A stretch of 64,000 bases of DNA from Formosa sp. L2A11. GTDB taxonomy: Bacteria > Bacteroidota > Bacteroidia > Flavobacteriales > Flavobacteriaceae. The stretch spans positions 1,612,001 to 1,676,000 of the forward strand of contig NZ_CP047028.1 in the NCBI RefSeq assembly GCF_009796865.1, written 5' to 3'. How positions within the stretch are numbered: the first letter of the stretch is position 1; every line of letters starts with the position of its first letter. Under the pieces are notes generated by a model that saw only the letters and a list, made by a program, of their open reading frames with translations, ran no database searches and was not told where the DNA came from. This document shows positions 27,159-35,207 of this stretch, piece after piece. Made by a program: the position numbers and the translations under genes.

Positions 27159-28772
27159 TTAGTATCCTGAGTTTTGTTCTAAGTTTGGATTAATAGAAAT
27201 AACGTTAGTTGGTAAAGGGAATATTTGTCTGAAAGAATCTACTCCATTACCATCGCTAGAACCACCTTTAAACGGCCACACATAAGTATCTGATGTGAAT
27301 TCATTAAAACGAATTAAATCTGTTCTACGTAAGCCTTCCCAATATAATTCTCTTGAACGTTCATTTAAAATGAAGCTTAAAGATAGGTCTGATATAGAAA
27401 TATCTCCAGAGTTATCGCCATAAGCACGTTCTCTTAATTGATTTATTAAGTTTACCGCAGTATTTAAATCTCCTCCGCCACCACGAAGTGCAGCTTCTGC
27501 ATAGTTTAAGTAAATTTCTGCTAATCTAATTAATGGAATATCTGTGTCTGCAAACTCTCCAGAAGTATCGTTAGCTTGGCTACCATCGCTATTTACATTT
27601 GAAAATTTAGTTACGGCATAACCATCTGTAAATGTGTTTGAAATGGTTGTAATTTCGTATTCTTGACCGTCTGTGTAAAACATAGCACGGTGATCTGCCC
27701 AAGCTGTTGGGTTACCATCGCTGTCTTTTGCAGTAATAGAAGTCGAAAATTTATTAACTAAAGCTTTCGTGGTTCTAAGTCCAGACCAACCTCCGTTAAC
27801 ACCATAAGCAAGCGGATCCATACTACCACCAATTGCAGCATGTATTAAGAATGTGGTTCCACCATAAGTTGTAGACTGTACACCATCAAAATTAGCTGTA
27901 AAAATGAATTCGTTTTGAGAACCATTAGTGTTATTGTCTGCTAAGAATAATTCATCGTAAGCAGAGCCGTTTCCGTTAACATCGTTAGTATTTATTGAAT
28001 ATGAAGAATTAATTACTTCGTTAGAATATGTAATGCAATCTGCATATCTGTCTTCACCAATCCAAGTTTCAGCATTTAAATATAAACGAGATAATAATGC
28101 CCAAGCAGCAACTTTGTCTACACGACCATATTCGTTACTATCTGCTAATTCATCTTGAATTTCTAATAATTCTGATTCAACAAAACTAAAAAGTTCTGTT
28201 CTATCACTTTGTAATGGTAAATCTGTCGATACTACTGTAGTTAATGGCACATTTGCATATAAATCTATTAAGTTATAGTAAGCATATGCTCTTAAAAAAC
28301 GTGCTTCTGCAATATATGTTTGTGCTTCTGCATCTGATAATACTGATGCATTTTCAATGAAAGAGTTACAAAACGAAACTTCTTGTCCTAATCTGTAATA
28401 CATAGCTTCAGAGAAGTCGTTACCAGAAGACCAGCTTAAGTTATGTAAATCAGGTAGTCCTGGATCTCCCCAGCCTACAACTGCATTGTCTGTTGTAAGT
28501 TCGTTTAGATTGAAAAGCATACGTGTGTATTGCGAGAACCCTTCATCTATACCAGAAATATCTGCATCGCCTGCAGGTCCTTCTTGCCCGGTTAAAGCTA
28601 AACTTGCATACAGTTTAGCTAAGGCTCCTTTAGCTTCATTTATATTTGCAAAGACATCTTCTTCTGTAAAACTATCTGGATCGATAGGCGTTTGGTCTAA
28701 ATCGTCATGACAAGACACTATAGATAGCGCTAAAGCGAAACCAACTGTGAATTTATTTATTATATTTTTCAT
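27159..28772 (-). CDS. SusD/RagB-family starch-binding lipoprotein (pair 2)
   Basis: A 537-aa lipoprotein, the glycan-capturing lid of the SusC2 importer. The signal peptide ends in the lipobox IVSC, and the mature N-terminus CHDDLDQTPIDPDSF has the acidic surface-export pattern plus the LDQTP motif seen in classical SusD proteins. Later blocks include EARFLRAYAYYNLIDLYANVPL, RLAEIYLNYAEAALRGGG and LNERSRELYWEGLRRTDLIRF, typical SusD TPR and C-terminal segments. It lies 12 bp after susC2. The alpha-glucan specificity is inferred from the surrounding GH13/GH97/GH65 genes. Confidence 0.93.
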   Translation of the reverse strand: MKNIINKFTVGFALALSIVSCHDDLDQTPIDPDSFTEEDVFANINEAKGALAKLYASLALTGQEGPAGDADISGIDEGFSQYTRMLFNLNELTTDNAVVGWGDPGLPDLHNLSWSSGNDFSEAMYYRLGQEVSFCNSFIENASVLSDAEAQTYIAEARFLRAYAYYNLIDLYANVPLTTVVSTDLPLQSDRTELFSFVESELLEIQDELADSNEYGRVDKVAAWALLSRLYLNAETWIGEDRYADCITYSNEVINSSYSINTNDVNGNGSAYDELFLADNNTNGSQNEFIFTANFDGVQSTTYGGTTFLIHAAIGGSMDPLAYGVNGGWSGLRTTKALVNKFSTSITAKDSDGNPTAWADHRAMFYTDGQEYEITTISNTFTDGYAVTKFSNVNSDGSQANDTSGEFADTDIPLIRLAEIYLNYAEAALRGGGGDLNTAVNLINQLRERAYGDNSGDISISDLSLSFILNERSRELYWEGLRRTDLIRFNEFTSDTYVWPFKGGSSDGNGVDSFRQIFPLPTNVISINPNLEQNSGY

Positions 28773-28784
28773 GAATTCTTTTTT

Positions 28785-31700
28785 TTAAAAATCAATATTT
28801 ACACCTAAAACGTAAGTTCTTGGTCTTGGGTAGAAATTGTTGTCAATTCCACCATAAACTTCTGGGTCTAAACCATCGTAATCTGTTACTGTTAAAACAT
28901 TCTGAACAGATCCGTAAAAACGGAACGTTGTGTCTTTAATGGCTTCCGTTAGTGTATAACCAAGCGTAATGTTGTCTACTTTAAAGAAGGATGCGTCTTT
29001 TACATAATGGTCGCTTAATAAACCATTGTCTGTTAAAGATTGGAATCCAGTATTGTAATAATCGGTGCTTAGATTTGTTAAAATACCGTTTTCTGTAGCT
29101 CTATTTAAAGTTCCTGCTCTAGATGAAATATTGTCGTAAATGTAGTTACCTAGATTAGCTCTTGTTACTACAGATAAATCCCATTTTTTATAACTTAAAT
29201 TAGTGTTTAATCCCATAGTTATATCTGCATACGGATCGTGATCTATATATCTATCATCATCGTTAATAATGTTATCTCCGTTACGATCTACATACGCACC
29301 TTCAATAGGTTTTCCTGTACTGTCATAAACTTGCTCGTATACTAAGAAGCTGTAAGGAGCTTCTCCTTCTACGTGAGTTTGTACTGTGTTTCCTGTACCA
29401 CCACTAATACCTCCAACAAATTGTTGGTCAGGAAGGTTTGTAATTTCATTGTCGTTAAAAGCAATGTTGTAACCAAGGCTCCACTCGAAATTATCATTTC
29501 TAACAGGAATAACATTTAAGTTAAACTCGATACCTTTATTTTCCATATCACCAATATTAGCTTCAATTTGGTTTCCAAAATTTGTAAAAGGATCTACAAA
29601 AGAGTTACTAATTAAGTCTTTTGTTTTCTTAGAGTATACGTTTAAAGAACCAGAAATTCGTCTAGAAAATAAAGCGTAGTCTATACCAATGTTAAGTGTT
29701 TGTGCAACTTCCCAACGTAAATCTTCGTTTGTAGCAGAAGGTCTATACGTTTGGTAAAATGCATTTCCAAATTGATAGTTTGCTGTAGATGTACTACCAG
29801 TATAACTTGTTATAAATTTGTAATCGTTTAGACCATTTACGTTACCAACTTCTCCGTAACCTAATCTTAATTTTAATTCGTTTACGGCAGAAACATCTTT
29901 TAAGAAAGATTCTTTATTAATGTTCCATGCTAAGGCTGCAGAAGGGAAATATCCCCAACGGTCGTCTGGATTTAATTTAGAAGATGCATCTGCTCTTAAA
30001 CTTGCAGTAATAAGGTATTTTCCGTTTAGTGCGTAATTAACACGACCAAAATACGATAGTAATACGTTTTTAGATTTATCTATAAATTCGTAATCCACAC
30101 CATCTTCTTCATTTTCACTATTATAATCAAAGTTGTTGTATTCAAAAGATTGGTAAGAGTAACCTGCTACTGCAGTTAAATTGTTGTTATCATCAATTTC
30201 TTTTTCGTAAGTTACATACGCATCAAATAATTTGTTTGTAGCTTCTTGAGTATAACTGGTACGAGATCCATTCCAAGTTTCATCTGCAGTTGGAATTAAA
30301 TCTGATGTTACTGTTCTACCGTGGCTATTTTGTTTATCTATACCTATGTTAACTGTTGCTGTTAAATCTTCAAAAAAGTGAAGGTTGTAATCTACTTTAG
30401 CATTTGCTACTATACGACGTACTTCAGAAGTATCATCTACCAAGTCTAATAAAGCGACTGGATTTGTAGGCGCTAAACTTGGTTTGTTTCCTGTATTAGG
30501 ATCTATCCAAGAGAAATATCCACCATATTTTGAATCTGCATCATAAATAGCTTGTGTCGGGTCGAAATCGATTGCGGAACCAATAGCGTCTTGATTTGCA
30601 AACGTGTTTTCAGTATACATCCCACGAGCATTTAAATCTAATCTTAAGTGATCGTCTAAAAAGCTAGGTTTTACGTTTAAGGCAGCAGTGGTTCTTGTAA
30701 GATTATCTCCTTTAAGAATACCATCCTGATCAGAATATCCAATAGATGCTCTTACAGGTACGCCAAAAGCATTACCAATTGCACTAAAAGCATGGTCAGA
30801 CCCGTAAGCGTTACCATAAATTTGGTCTTGCCAATCTGTGTTTTCAGATCCTAATAAAGCGATGTTTTCTGCTGTTCCTGTTTCTGTAATAAGCGTTCTA
30901 AATTGGTTTGCAGACATAACATCTACAGTGTTAATAGGAGTTGCTACAGTTGCAGAACTGCTTATATTAAATTTAAAGCCTCTATCTTTCCCTTTTTTAG
31001 TAGTAATTAAAATAACACCGTTAGCAGCACGCGATCCGTAGATTGCTGTTGCAGAAGCATCTTTTAAAACCACCATACTTTCAATATCACTAGGATTAAT
31101 AAAGTTTAATGGGTTTCTAGAACCGCCAACGCTTCCGTTATCAATAGGGAAACCATCAATAACATAAAGCGGTGTGCTTTCTAAAGATAAAGATCCTTGT
31201 CCTCTAATAATAATGTTTTGTCCTTCTCCTGGAGCTCCACTACTAGAAGTTACAGATACACCGGCAACTTTACCGCTAATTAATTGTTGTGCAGATAAAA
31301 CAGGGCCTTCGTTAAATTCGTCTGATTTTACCATGTCTACGGCTCCTGTTAAGTCTTCTTTCTTAACACTACCATATCCAATAACAACAACTTCGTCTAA
31401 GACTGCCGCGTCTTCTTCAAGTTTAATGTTTAATGTTGTTTGTCCGTTAAAGGTTATATCCTGTGATTTATAACCAATAAAAGTAAATTCTAAAATATCT
31501 CCTTCATTTACAGAGAGGGAGTAGTTTCCGTCAAAATCTGTAGCAGTACCAGTTGTTGTTCCTTTAATCACAATATTTACACCAGGTATGGGTAAATTTG
31601 ATGTGTCTTCGGAAACGGTTCCTGTTACGGTTGTTTGCGCCAATAGTAATGATGGTGCAAAAAACAATGCCAGTAATACACTGTTAAAAAATGTTTTCAT
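28785..31700 (-). CDS. SusC-family TonB-dependent maltodextrin importer (pair 2)
   Basis: A 971-aa outer-membrane transporter. The signal peptide ends SLLLAQ (about 22). A carboxypeptidase-regulatory-like domain covers 25-100, then comes a clear TonB box region DEVVVIGYGSVKKEDLTGAV, the plug (VAGVSVTSSSGAPGEG, IIIRGQGSL, YVIDGFPI) and a beta-barrel ending in NIDF. It heads the minus-strand arm, divergent from lacI, with a LacI-type operator candidate between them. It probably imports maltooligosaccharides produced at the surface. Confidence 0.95.
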   Translation of the reverse strand: MKTFFNSVLLALFFAPSLLLAQTTVTGTVSEDTSNLPIPGVNIVIKGTTTGTATDFDGNYSLSVNEGDILEFTFIGYKSQDITFNGQTTLNIKLEEDAAVLDEVVVIGYGSVKKEDLTGAVDMVKSDEFNEGPVLSAQQLISGKVAGVSVTSSSGAPGEGQNIIIRGQGSLSLESTPLYVIDGFPIDNGSVGGSRNPLNFINPSDIESMVVLKDASATAIYGSRAANGVILITTKKGKDRGFKFNISSSATVATPINTVDVMSANQFRTLITETGTAENIALLGSENTDWQDQIYGNAYGSDHAFSAIGNAFGVPVRASIGYSDQDGILKGDNLTRTTAALNVKPSFLDDHLRLDLNARGMYTENTFANQDAIGSAIDFDPTQAIYDADSKYGGYFSWIDPNTGNKPSLAPTNPVALLDLVDDTSEVRRIVANAKVDYNLHFFEDLTATVNIGIDKQNSHGRTVTSDLIPTADETWNGSRTSYTQEATNKLFDAYVTYEKEIDDNNNLTAVAGYSYQSFEYNNFDYNSENEEDGVDYEFIDKSKNVLLSYFGRVNYALNGKYLITASLRADASSKLNPDDRWGYFPSAALAWNINKESFLKDVSAVNELKLRLGYGEVGNVNGLNDYKFITSYTGSTSTANYQFGNAFYQTYRPSATNEDLRWEVAQTLNIGIDYALFSRRISGSLNVYSKKTKDLISNSFVDPFTNFGNQIEANIGDMENKGIEFNLNVIPVRNDNFEWSLGYNIAFNDNEITNLPDQQFVGGISGGTGNTVQTHVEGEAPYSFLVYEQVYDSTGKPIEGAYVDRNGDNIINDDDRYIDHDPYADITMGLNTNLSYKKWDLSVVTRANLGNYIYDNISSRAGTLNRATENGILTNLSTDYYNTGFQSLTDNGLLSDHYVKDASFFKVDNITLGYTLTEAIKDTTFRFYGSVQNVLTVTDYDGLDPEVYGGIDNNFYPRPRTYVLGVNIDF

Positions 31701-31814
31701 ACAATATGAATTAAATTAAATCTGAATTAGTTTGTTTGTTCGTACTTTTACTTCTCGAGATTAAAATTATGTAAATTTTATGTTACTTCTAATTATAATT
31801 TTACGATATCCCTA

Positions 31815-31830
31815 ACGTAAACGTTTTCGT
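31815..31830. promoter_or_regulatory. Candidate LacI-family operator
   Basis: ACGTAAACGTTTTCGT is a 16-bp CG-centred imperfect palindrome (7 of 8 arm positions match), the usual form of LacI-family sites. It lies in the susC2/lacI divergent spacer, 115 bp from susC2 and about 100 bp before lacI, so it could control both arms. Confidence 0.55.
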
Positions 31831-31931
31831 GTTAGTAACTTTTTCTGTATTCAAGAGTTTTTGGTCTTAATTCTGTGAATTATTGAAAATTTGATAGATT
31901 GTAATATATTTACGAGTATAAAATAATGCTT

Positions 31932-32972
31932 ATGAAAAAGAAAGTAACCTTAAAACAAATTGCTAAAGAGTTAGATGTGTCTATCGCAACAGTGTCTAAA
32001 GCTTTAAGAAATAGCAAGGAGATTAGTGAAGATACCCGAGATAAGGTTAAGGCTTTTGCTAAGCTTTATCATTACAGACCCAATAATATAGCCCTAAGCT
32101 TAAAAAACAGAAAGACTAAAACTATAGGAATTTTAATTCCAGAAATTGTACATCACTTTTTCTCGAAAGTAATTCAAGGGATTGAAGAGGTTGCTAATAA
32201 AAAAGGATATAATGTTATTATAGGGTTATCTAATGAGTCTTTTGATAAGGAGGTTATTAATATGGAAATGTTAGCCAATGGAAGCATAGACGGTTTTATA
32301 CTTTCTATCTCTAAAGAAACATTATTAAAGCATGATTATCATCATTTTAAAGAAACAATAAGTCAAGGAATGCCTATTGTAATGTTCGATAGGGTTGTAA
32401 ACGAAATTGCTTGCGACAAAGTTGTAGTAGACGATTTAAGAGGTGCTAAAAAAGCAGTAATTAAACTGATTGAAAATAAATGTAAAAACATAGCAATTAT
32501 AACTACTATGGACTATGTTAGTGTAGGTAAATTGCGTACTCAGGGGTATATTGAAGCTTTAAATGAGTTTAATATTGAAAGTAATCCTAATCTTATTCTA
32601 AAGGTAGATGATAAGTTGGTTTCTGAAGATTATATAGATGTCTTAGAAAAAGAAATTATGGATTTATTTTTGAAGAATCCAGATATAGATGGTGTCTTTG
32701 CCGTTAATGAATTATACGCTATAACAGTCATGAAAGTGGCTAGAAAATTAGGGAAACAAATCCCTGAAGAACTTCAAATTATTGGCTTTACAGACGGCGT
32801 ATTGTCTCGTCATGCCATACCAAGTTTAACTACAGTGAGTCAGCATGGTAATGAAATGGGAGCTGTTGCTGCCGAATTATTAATTGAAAAGTTAGAGAGC
32901 GAATCTGAGGATGAGCAAGTTAGAGCGGTAGTTGTAGAGACCGAGTTGATTGAAAGAGAGTCTACCAAATAA
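31932..32972 (+). CDS. LacI-family transcriptional regulator of the alpha-glucan locus
   Basis: A 346-aa regulator. The N-terminal helix-turn-helix is textbook LacI (VTLKQIAKELDVSIATVSKA), and the hinge helix region YRPNNIALSLKNRKT follows. The rest is the periplasmic-binding-protein-like effector domain (IGILIPEIVHHFFSKV, MVMFDRV-type strands and the C-terminal LTTVSQHGNEMG). I start at the ATG at 31932 and not 31926, since MKKKVTLKQIA is the family pattern. It sits between the two arms of the locus and probably senses maltose or a related sugar. Bacteroides uses the membrane-bound SusR for the same task, so the control logic differs. Confidence 0.93.
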   Translation: MKKKVTLKQIAKELDVSIATVSKALRNSKEISEDTRDKVKAFAKLYHYRPNNIALSLKNRKTKTIGILIPEIVHHFFSKVIQGIEEVANKKGYNVIIGLSNESFDKEVINMEMLANGSIDGFILSISKETLLKHDYHHFKETISQGMPIVMFDRVVNEIACDKVVVDDLRGAKKAVIKLIENKCKNIAIITTMDYVSVGKLRTQGYIEALNEFNIESNPNLILKVDDKLVSEDYIDVLEKEIMDLFLKNPDIDGVFAVNELYAITVMKVARKLGKQIPEELQIIGFTDGVLSRHAIPSLTTVSQHGNEMGAVAAELLIEKLESESEDEQVRAVVVETELIERESTK

Positions 32973-33017
32973 AATTTAACATCACTAATTTAAAATCTTT
33001 TGTATCTTAGCACTTTA

Positions 33018-33072
33018 ATCAAAACTTTTACTTCTCAATAATAAGTTTTGATAAGTTTTTTTTCGCTTATCA
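33018..33072 (+). promoter_or_regulatory. Two overlapping hairpins between lacI and the MFS gene
   Basis: Stem A: ATCAAAACTT (33018-33027) pairs perfectly with AAGTTTTGAT (33043-33052) and is followed by a run of T, so it resembles an intrinsic terminator. Stem B: TGATAAG (33049-33055) pairs with CTTATCA (33066-33072). The stems share 33049-33052 and cannot both form fully. Stem B ends 22 bp before the MFS start codon. Confidence 0.6.
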
Positions 33073-33094
33073 ATGGTATCCATTAAAATATACT

Positions 33095-34480
33095 ATGATG
33101 AAAAAGCGTACCCTTAGTTTCTGGGAAATTTGGAACATGAGTTTCGGTTTCTTAGGAATACAATTCGGATTTGCACTACAAGGAGGCTTCATGTCTCGAA
33201 TATTTCAAACTTTAGGAGCCGACAAGGAAGCCATTCCAATGTTGTGGATTGCTGCACCTTTAACTGGTTTGTTAATTCAACCCATAATTGGCTATATGAG
33301 CGATCATACTTGGAGCCCGCGCTGGGGAAGACGTAAGCCCTACTTTCTAGTTGGTGCTATTCTAAGTTCTATTGCTTTACTTCTTGTGCCACATTCTCCC
33401 GTATTATGGGTTGCTGCTGGTTTTTTATGGATTTTAGATGCATCTATTAATGTGTCTATGGAACCTTTTAGAGCACTTGTAGCAGATAAATTACCCGATT
33501 CGCAACGGTCTTACGGCTTTGTCGTACAAACTTTAATTATTGGTATTGGTACTTGGGTTGCTAGTAATTTACCTTGGATGGTTTCTAAACTAGGTGTTAG
33601 CGATGCTGCAGCTATGGGTGTTGTGCCTATGTCTGTAAAAGTTGCTTTTGCTATCGGAGCCGTGGTTTTTATGGCGAGTATTTTATATACCGTTTTTAGT
33701 ACATCCGAATATCCTCCAGAAGATATGGAAGCTTTCGAAAAAGAGAAGGCTAAAAAGAATAGTTTTATTTCAGATATTAATAATAATATCGGGAATATGC
33801 CTTCTACTATGAAACGTTTAGGACTTATCCAGTTTTTTAGTTGGTTTGCCTTTTTTACTATGTGGAGTTTAGCAAATCCAGCATTAACAGAACACGTATA
33901 CCACACGCCAGCACCAATAGAAGCGGCATACGATTTTTCTATTCCAGAACAAGCCGCTGCTTTCGATGTCGTAAACACAGCTTTCCAAAAATCTTCAAAT
34001 TTAGTAGGATCTTCAATGGGCGTTTATGGGTTGTCGTCTATGGTTTTTGCTTTAGTCTTAGCATTCTATACTTCTAAGAAACGTATTAACCGTAAATATG
34101 TACACATGTTTTCTTTATTTGTGGGTGGTTTAGGCTTTTTGTCTATGTATTTCTTTCCCTCTCCAGATTTTTTAAAATACTCGTTTATTCTAGTAGGAAT
34201 AGCTTGGGGTAGTATACTTTCTATGCCTTATGCTATGTTATCCAGTGCAGTAGATCCTCATAAAATGGGAGTTATTATGGGAATTTTTAATATGTTTATA
34301 GTAATTCCGCAAATTATTGCAGCAATAGGAGGTATTAATTTTGTGTCTAACCTCTTGGGAGACGAAACCATTAACGCCATGTTAGTTGCTGGATTTAGTT
34401 TAATTATTGCAGGGCTTTGCAACTTTTTAATAACAGATAAAAACGCGATATCATATCAACCAGAATTAGAAAACTCATGA
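33095..34480 (+). CDS. MFS sugar transporter (SLC45/sucrose-transporter-like)
   Basis: A 461-aa inner-membrane transporter with about 12 hydrophobic segments. The loop SDHTWSPRWGRRKPYFLVGAI carries the RWGRR signature of the GPH/SLC45-type sugar carriers, and FWEIWNMSFGFLGIQFGFALQ is the typical first helix of Bacteroidota maltose-locus members. It likely brings maltose or glucose from the periplasm to the cytoplasm with protons. Its stop codon overlaps the start of pgmB by 4 bp (ATGA), so the two are translationally coupled, which supports delivery of substrate to the GH65/PgmB route. Confidence 0.9.
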   Translation: MMKKRTLSFWEIWNMSFGFLGIQFGFALQGGFMSRIFQTLGADKEAIPMLWIAAPLTGLLIQPIIGYMSDHTWSPRWGRRKPYFLVGAILSSIALLLVPHSPVLWVAAGFLWILDASINVSMEPFRALVADKLPDSQRSYGFVVQTLIIGIGTWVASNLPWMVSKLGVSDAAAMGVVPMSVKVAFAIGAVVFMASILYTVFSTSEYPPEDMEAFEKEKAKKNSFISDINNNIGNMPSTMKRLGLIQFFSWFAFFTMWSLANPALTEHVYHTPAPIEAAYDFSIPEQAAAFDVVNTAFQKSSNLVGSSMGVYGLSSMVFALVLAFYTSKKRINRKYVHMFSLFVGGLGFLSMYFFPSPDFLKYSFILVGIAWGSILSMPYAMLSSAVDPHKMGVIMGIFNMFIVIPQIIAAIGGINFVSNLLGDETINAMLVAGFSLIIAGLCNFLITDKNAISYQPELENS

Positions 34481-35133
34481 AAATAAAAGGATTTATATTC
34501 GATTTAGACGGTGTCATTGTAGATACTGCAAAATATCATTTTTTGGCTTGGAAAAATTTAGCCAATAGTTTAGGTTTCGATTTTACCGAAACTCAAAACG
34601 AACAGTTAAAGGGAGTGAGTCGTGTAGAGTCGCTTAAAAAAATATTAGCTTGGGGAAATACCACCGTTTCCGATGAGAAGTTTCAAGAATTAATGACTTT
34701 AAAAAATACAGAATATTTAGAGTTTATTAATAAAATGGACGATTCAGAAATTCTTCCAGATGTGCCTCGTGTTCTAGATTATTTAATAGATAACAAACAA
34801 GGTGTGTCTTTGGGGTCTGCAAGTAAAAATGCAAAAGTTATACTTGAAAAAGTTCACCTATTATCTAAATTTAAAACCATAGTAGACGGGAACGATGTTT
34901 CTAAGGCAAAACCAGATCCAGAAGTGTTTTTAAATGCTGCAAAATCCTTAAACATAAAACCAGAAGACTGTGTGGTTTTCGAAGATTCTGTTGCCGGTGT
35001 ACAAGCAGCAAATACGGCCAATATGATTTCTATAGGTATTGGTAGTAAAGATGTGTTGTATGAGGCCGATTATATTTTTAACGACTTCACAGAAATTTCA
35101 ACAGAATTTATAAATAAAATAATTAATAACTAG
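34477..35133 (+). CDS. pgmB: Beta-phosphoglucomutase
   Basis: A 218-aa HAD-superfamily enzyme converting beta-glucose-1-phosphate to glucose-6-phosphate. Motif I is FDLDGVIVDT with the phosphorylated D9 and acid/base D11. Motif II is the SLGSASKN serine loop, motif III is the Lys in SKAKPDPEVF and motif IV is VFEDSVAGVQAA. The cap-domain substrate loop KGVSRVESL is the typical beta-PGM sequence. It overlaps the transporter gene by 4 bp and is followed by the GH65 phosphorylase that makes its substrate. Confidence 0.95.
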   Translation: MKIKGFIFDLDGVIVDTAKYHFLAWKNLANSLGFDFTETQNEQLKGVSRVESLKKILAWGNTTVSDEKFQELMTLKNTEYLEFINKMDDSEILPDVPRVLDYLIDNKQGVSLGSASKNAKVILEKVHLLSKFKTIVDGNDVSKAKPDPEVFLNAAKSLNIKPEDCVVFEDSVAGVQAANTANMISIGIGSKDVLYEADYIFNDFTEISTEFINKIINN

Positions 35134-35146
35134 AATACATAAAACC

Positions 35147-35156
35147 GTAACGTTAC
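35147..35156. promoter_or_regulatory. Perfect palindrome GTAACGTTAC before the GH65 gene
   Basis: A CG-centred 10-bp perfect palindrome in the 74-bp gap between pgmB and the GH65 gene. Its core resembles the operator candidate at 31815-31830. Confidence 0.35.
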
Positions 35157-35207
35157 CAGATTTCATTTTTGGTATACAAATCACGGTATTCTATTATCTT
35201 AAATAAA

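Noticed and set aside
33018-33052. Stem A as a protein-binding operator only
   Set aside because: The 15-nt loop and following T run fit an RNA terminator better than an operator, so both readings are left open in the feature entry.
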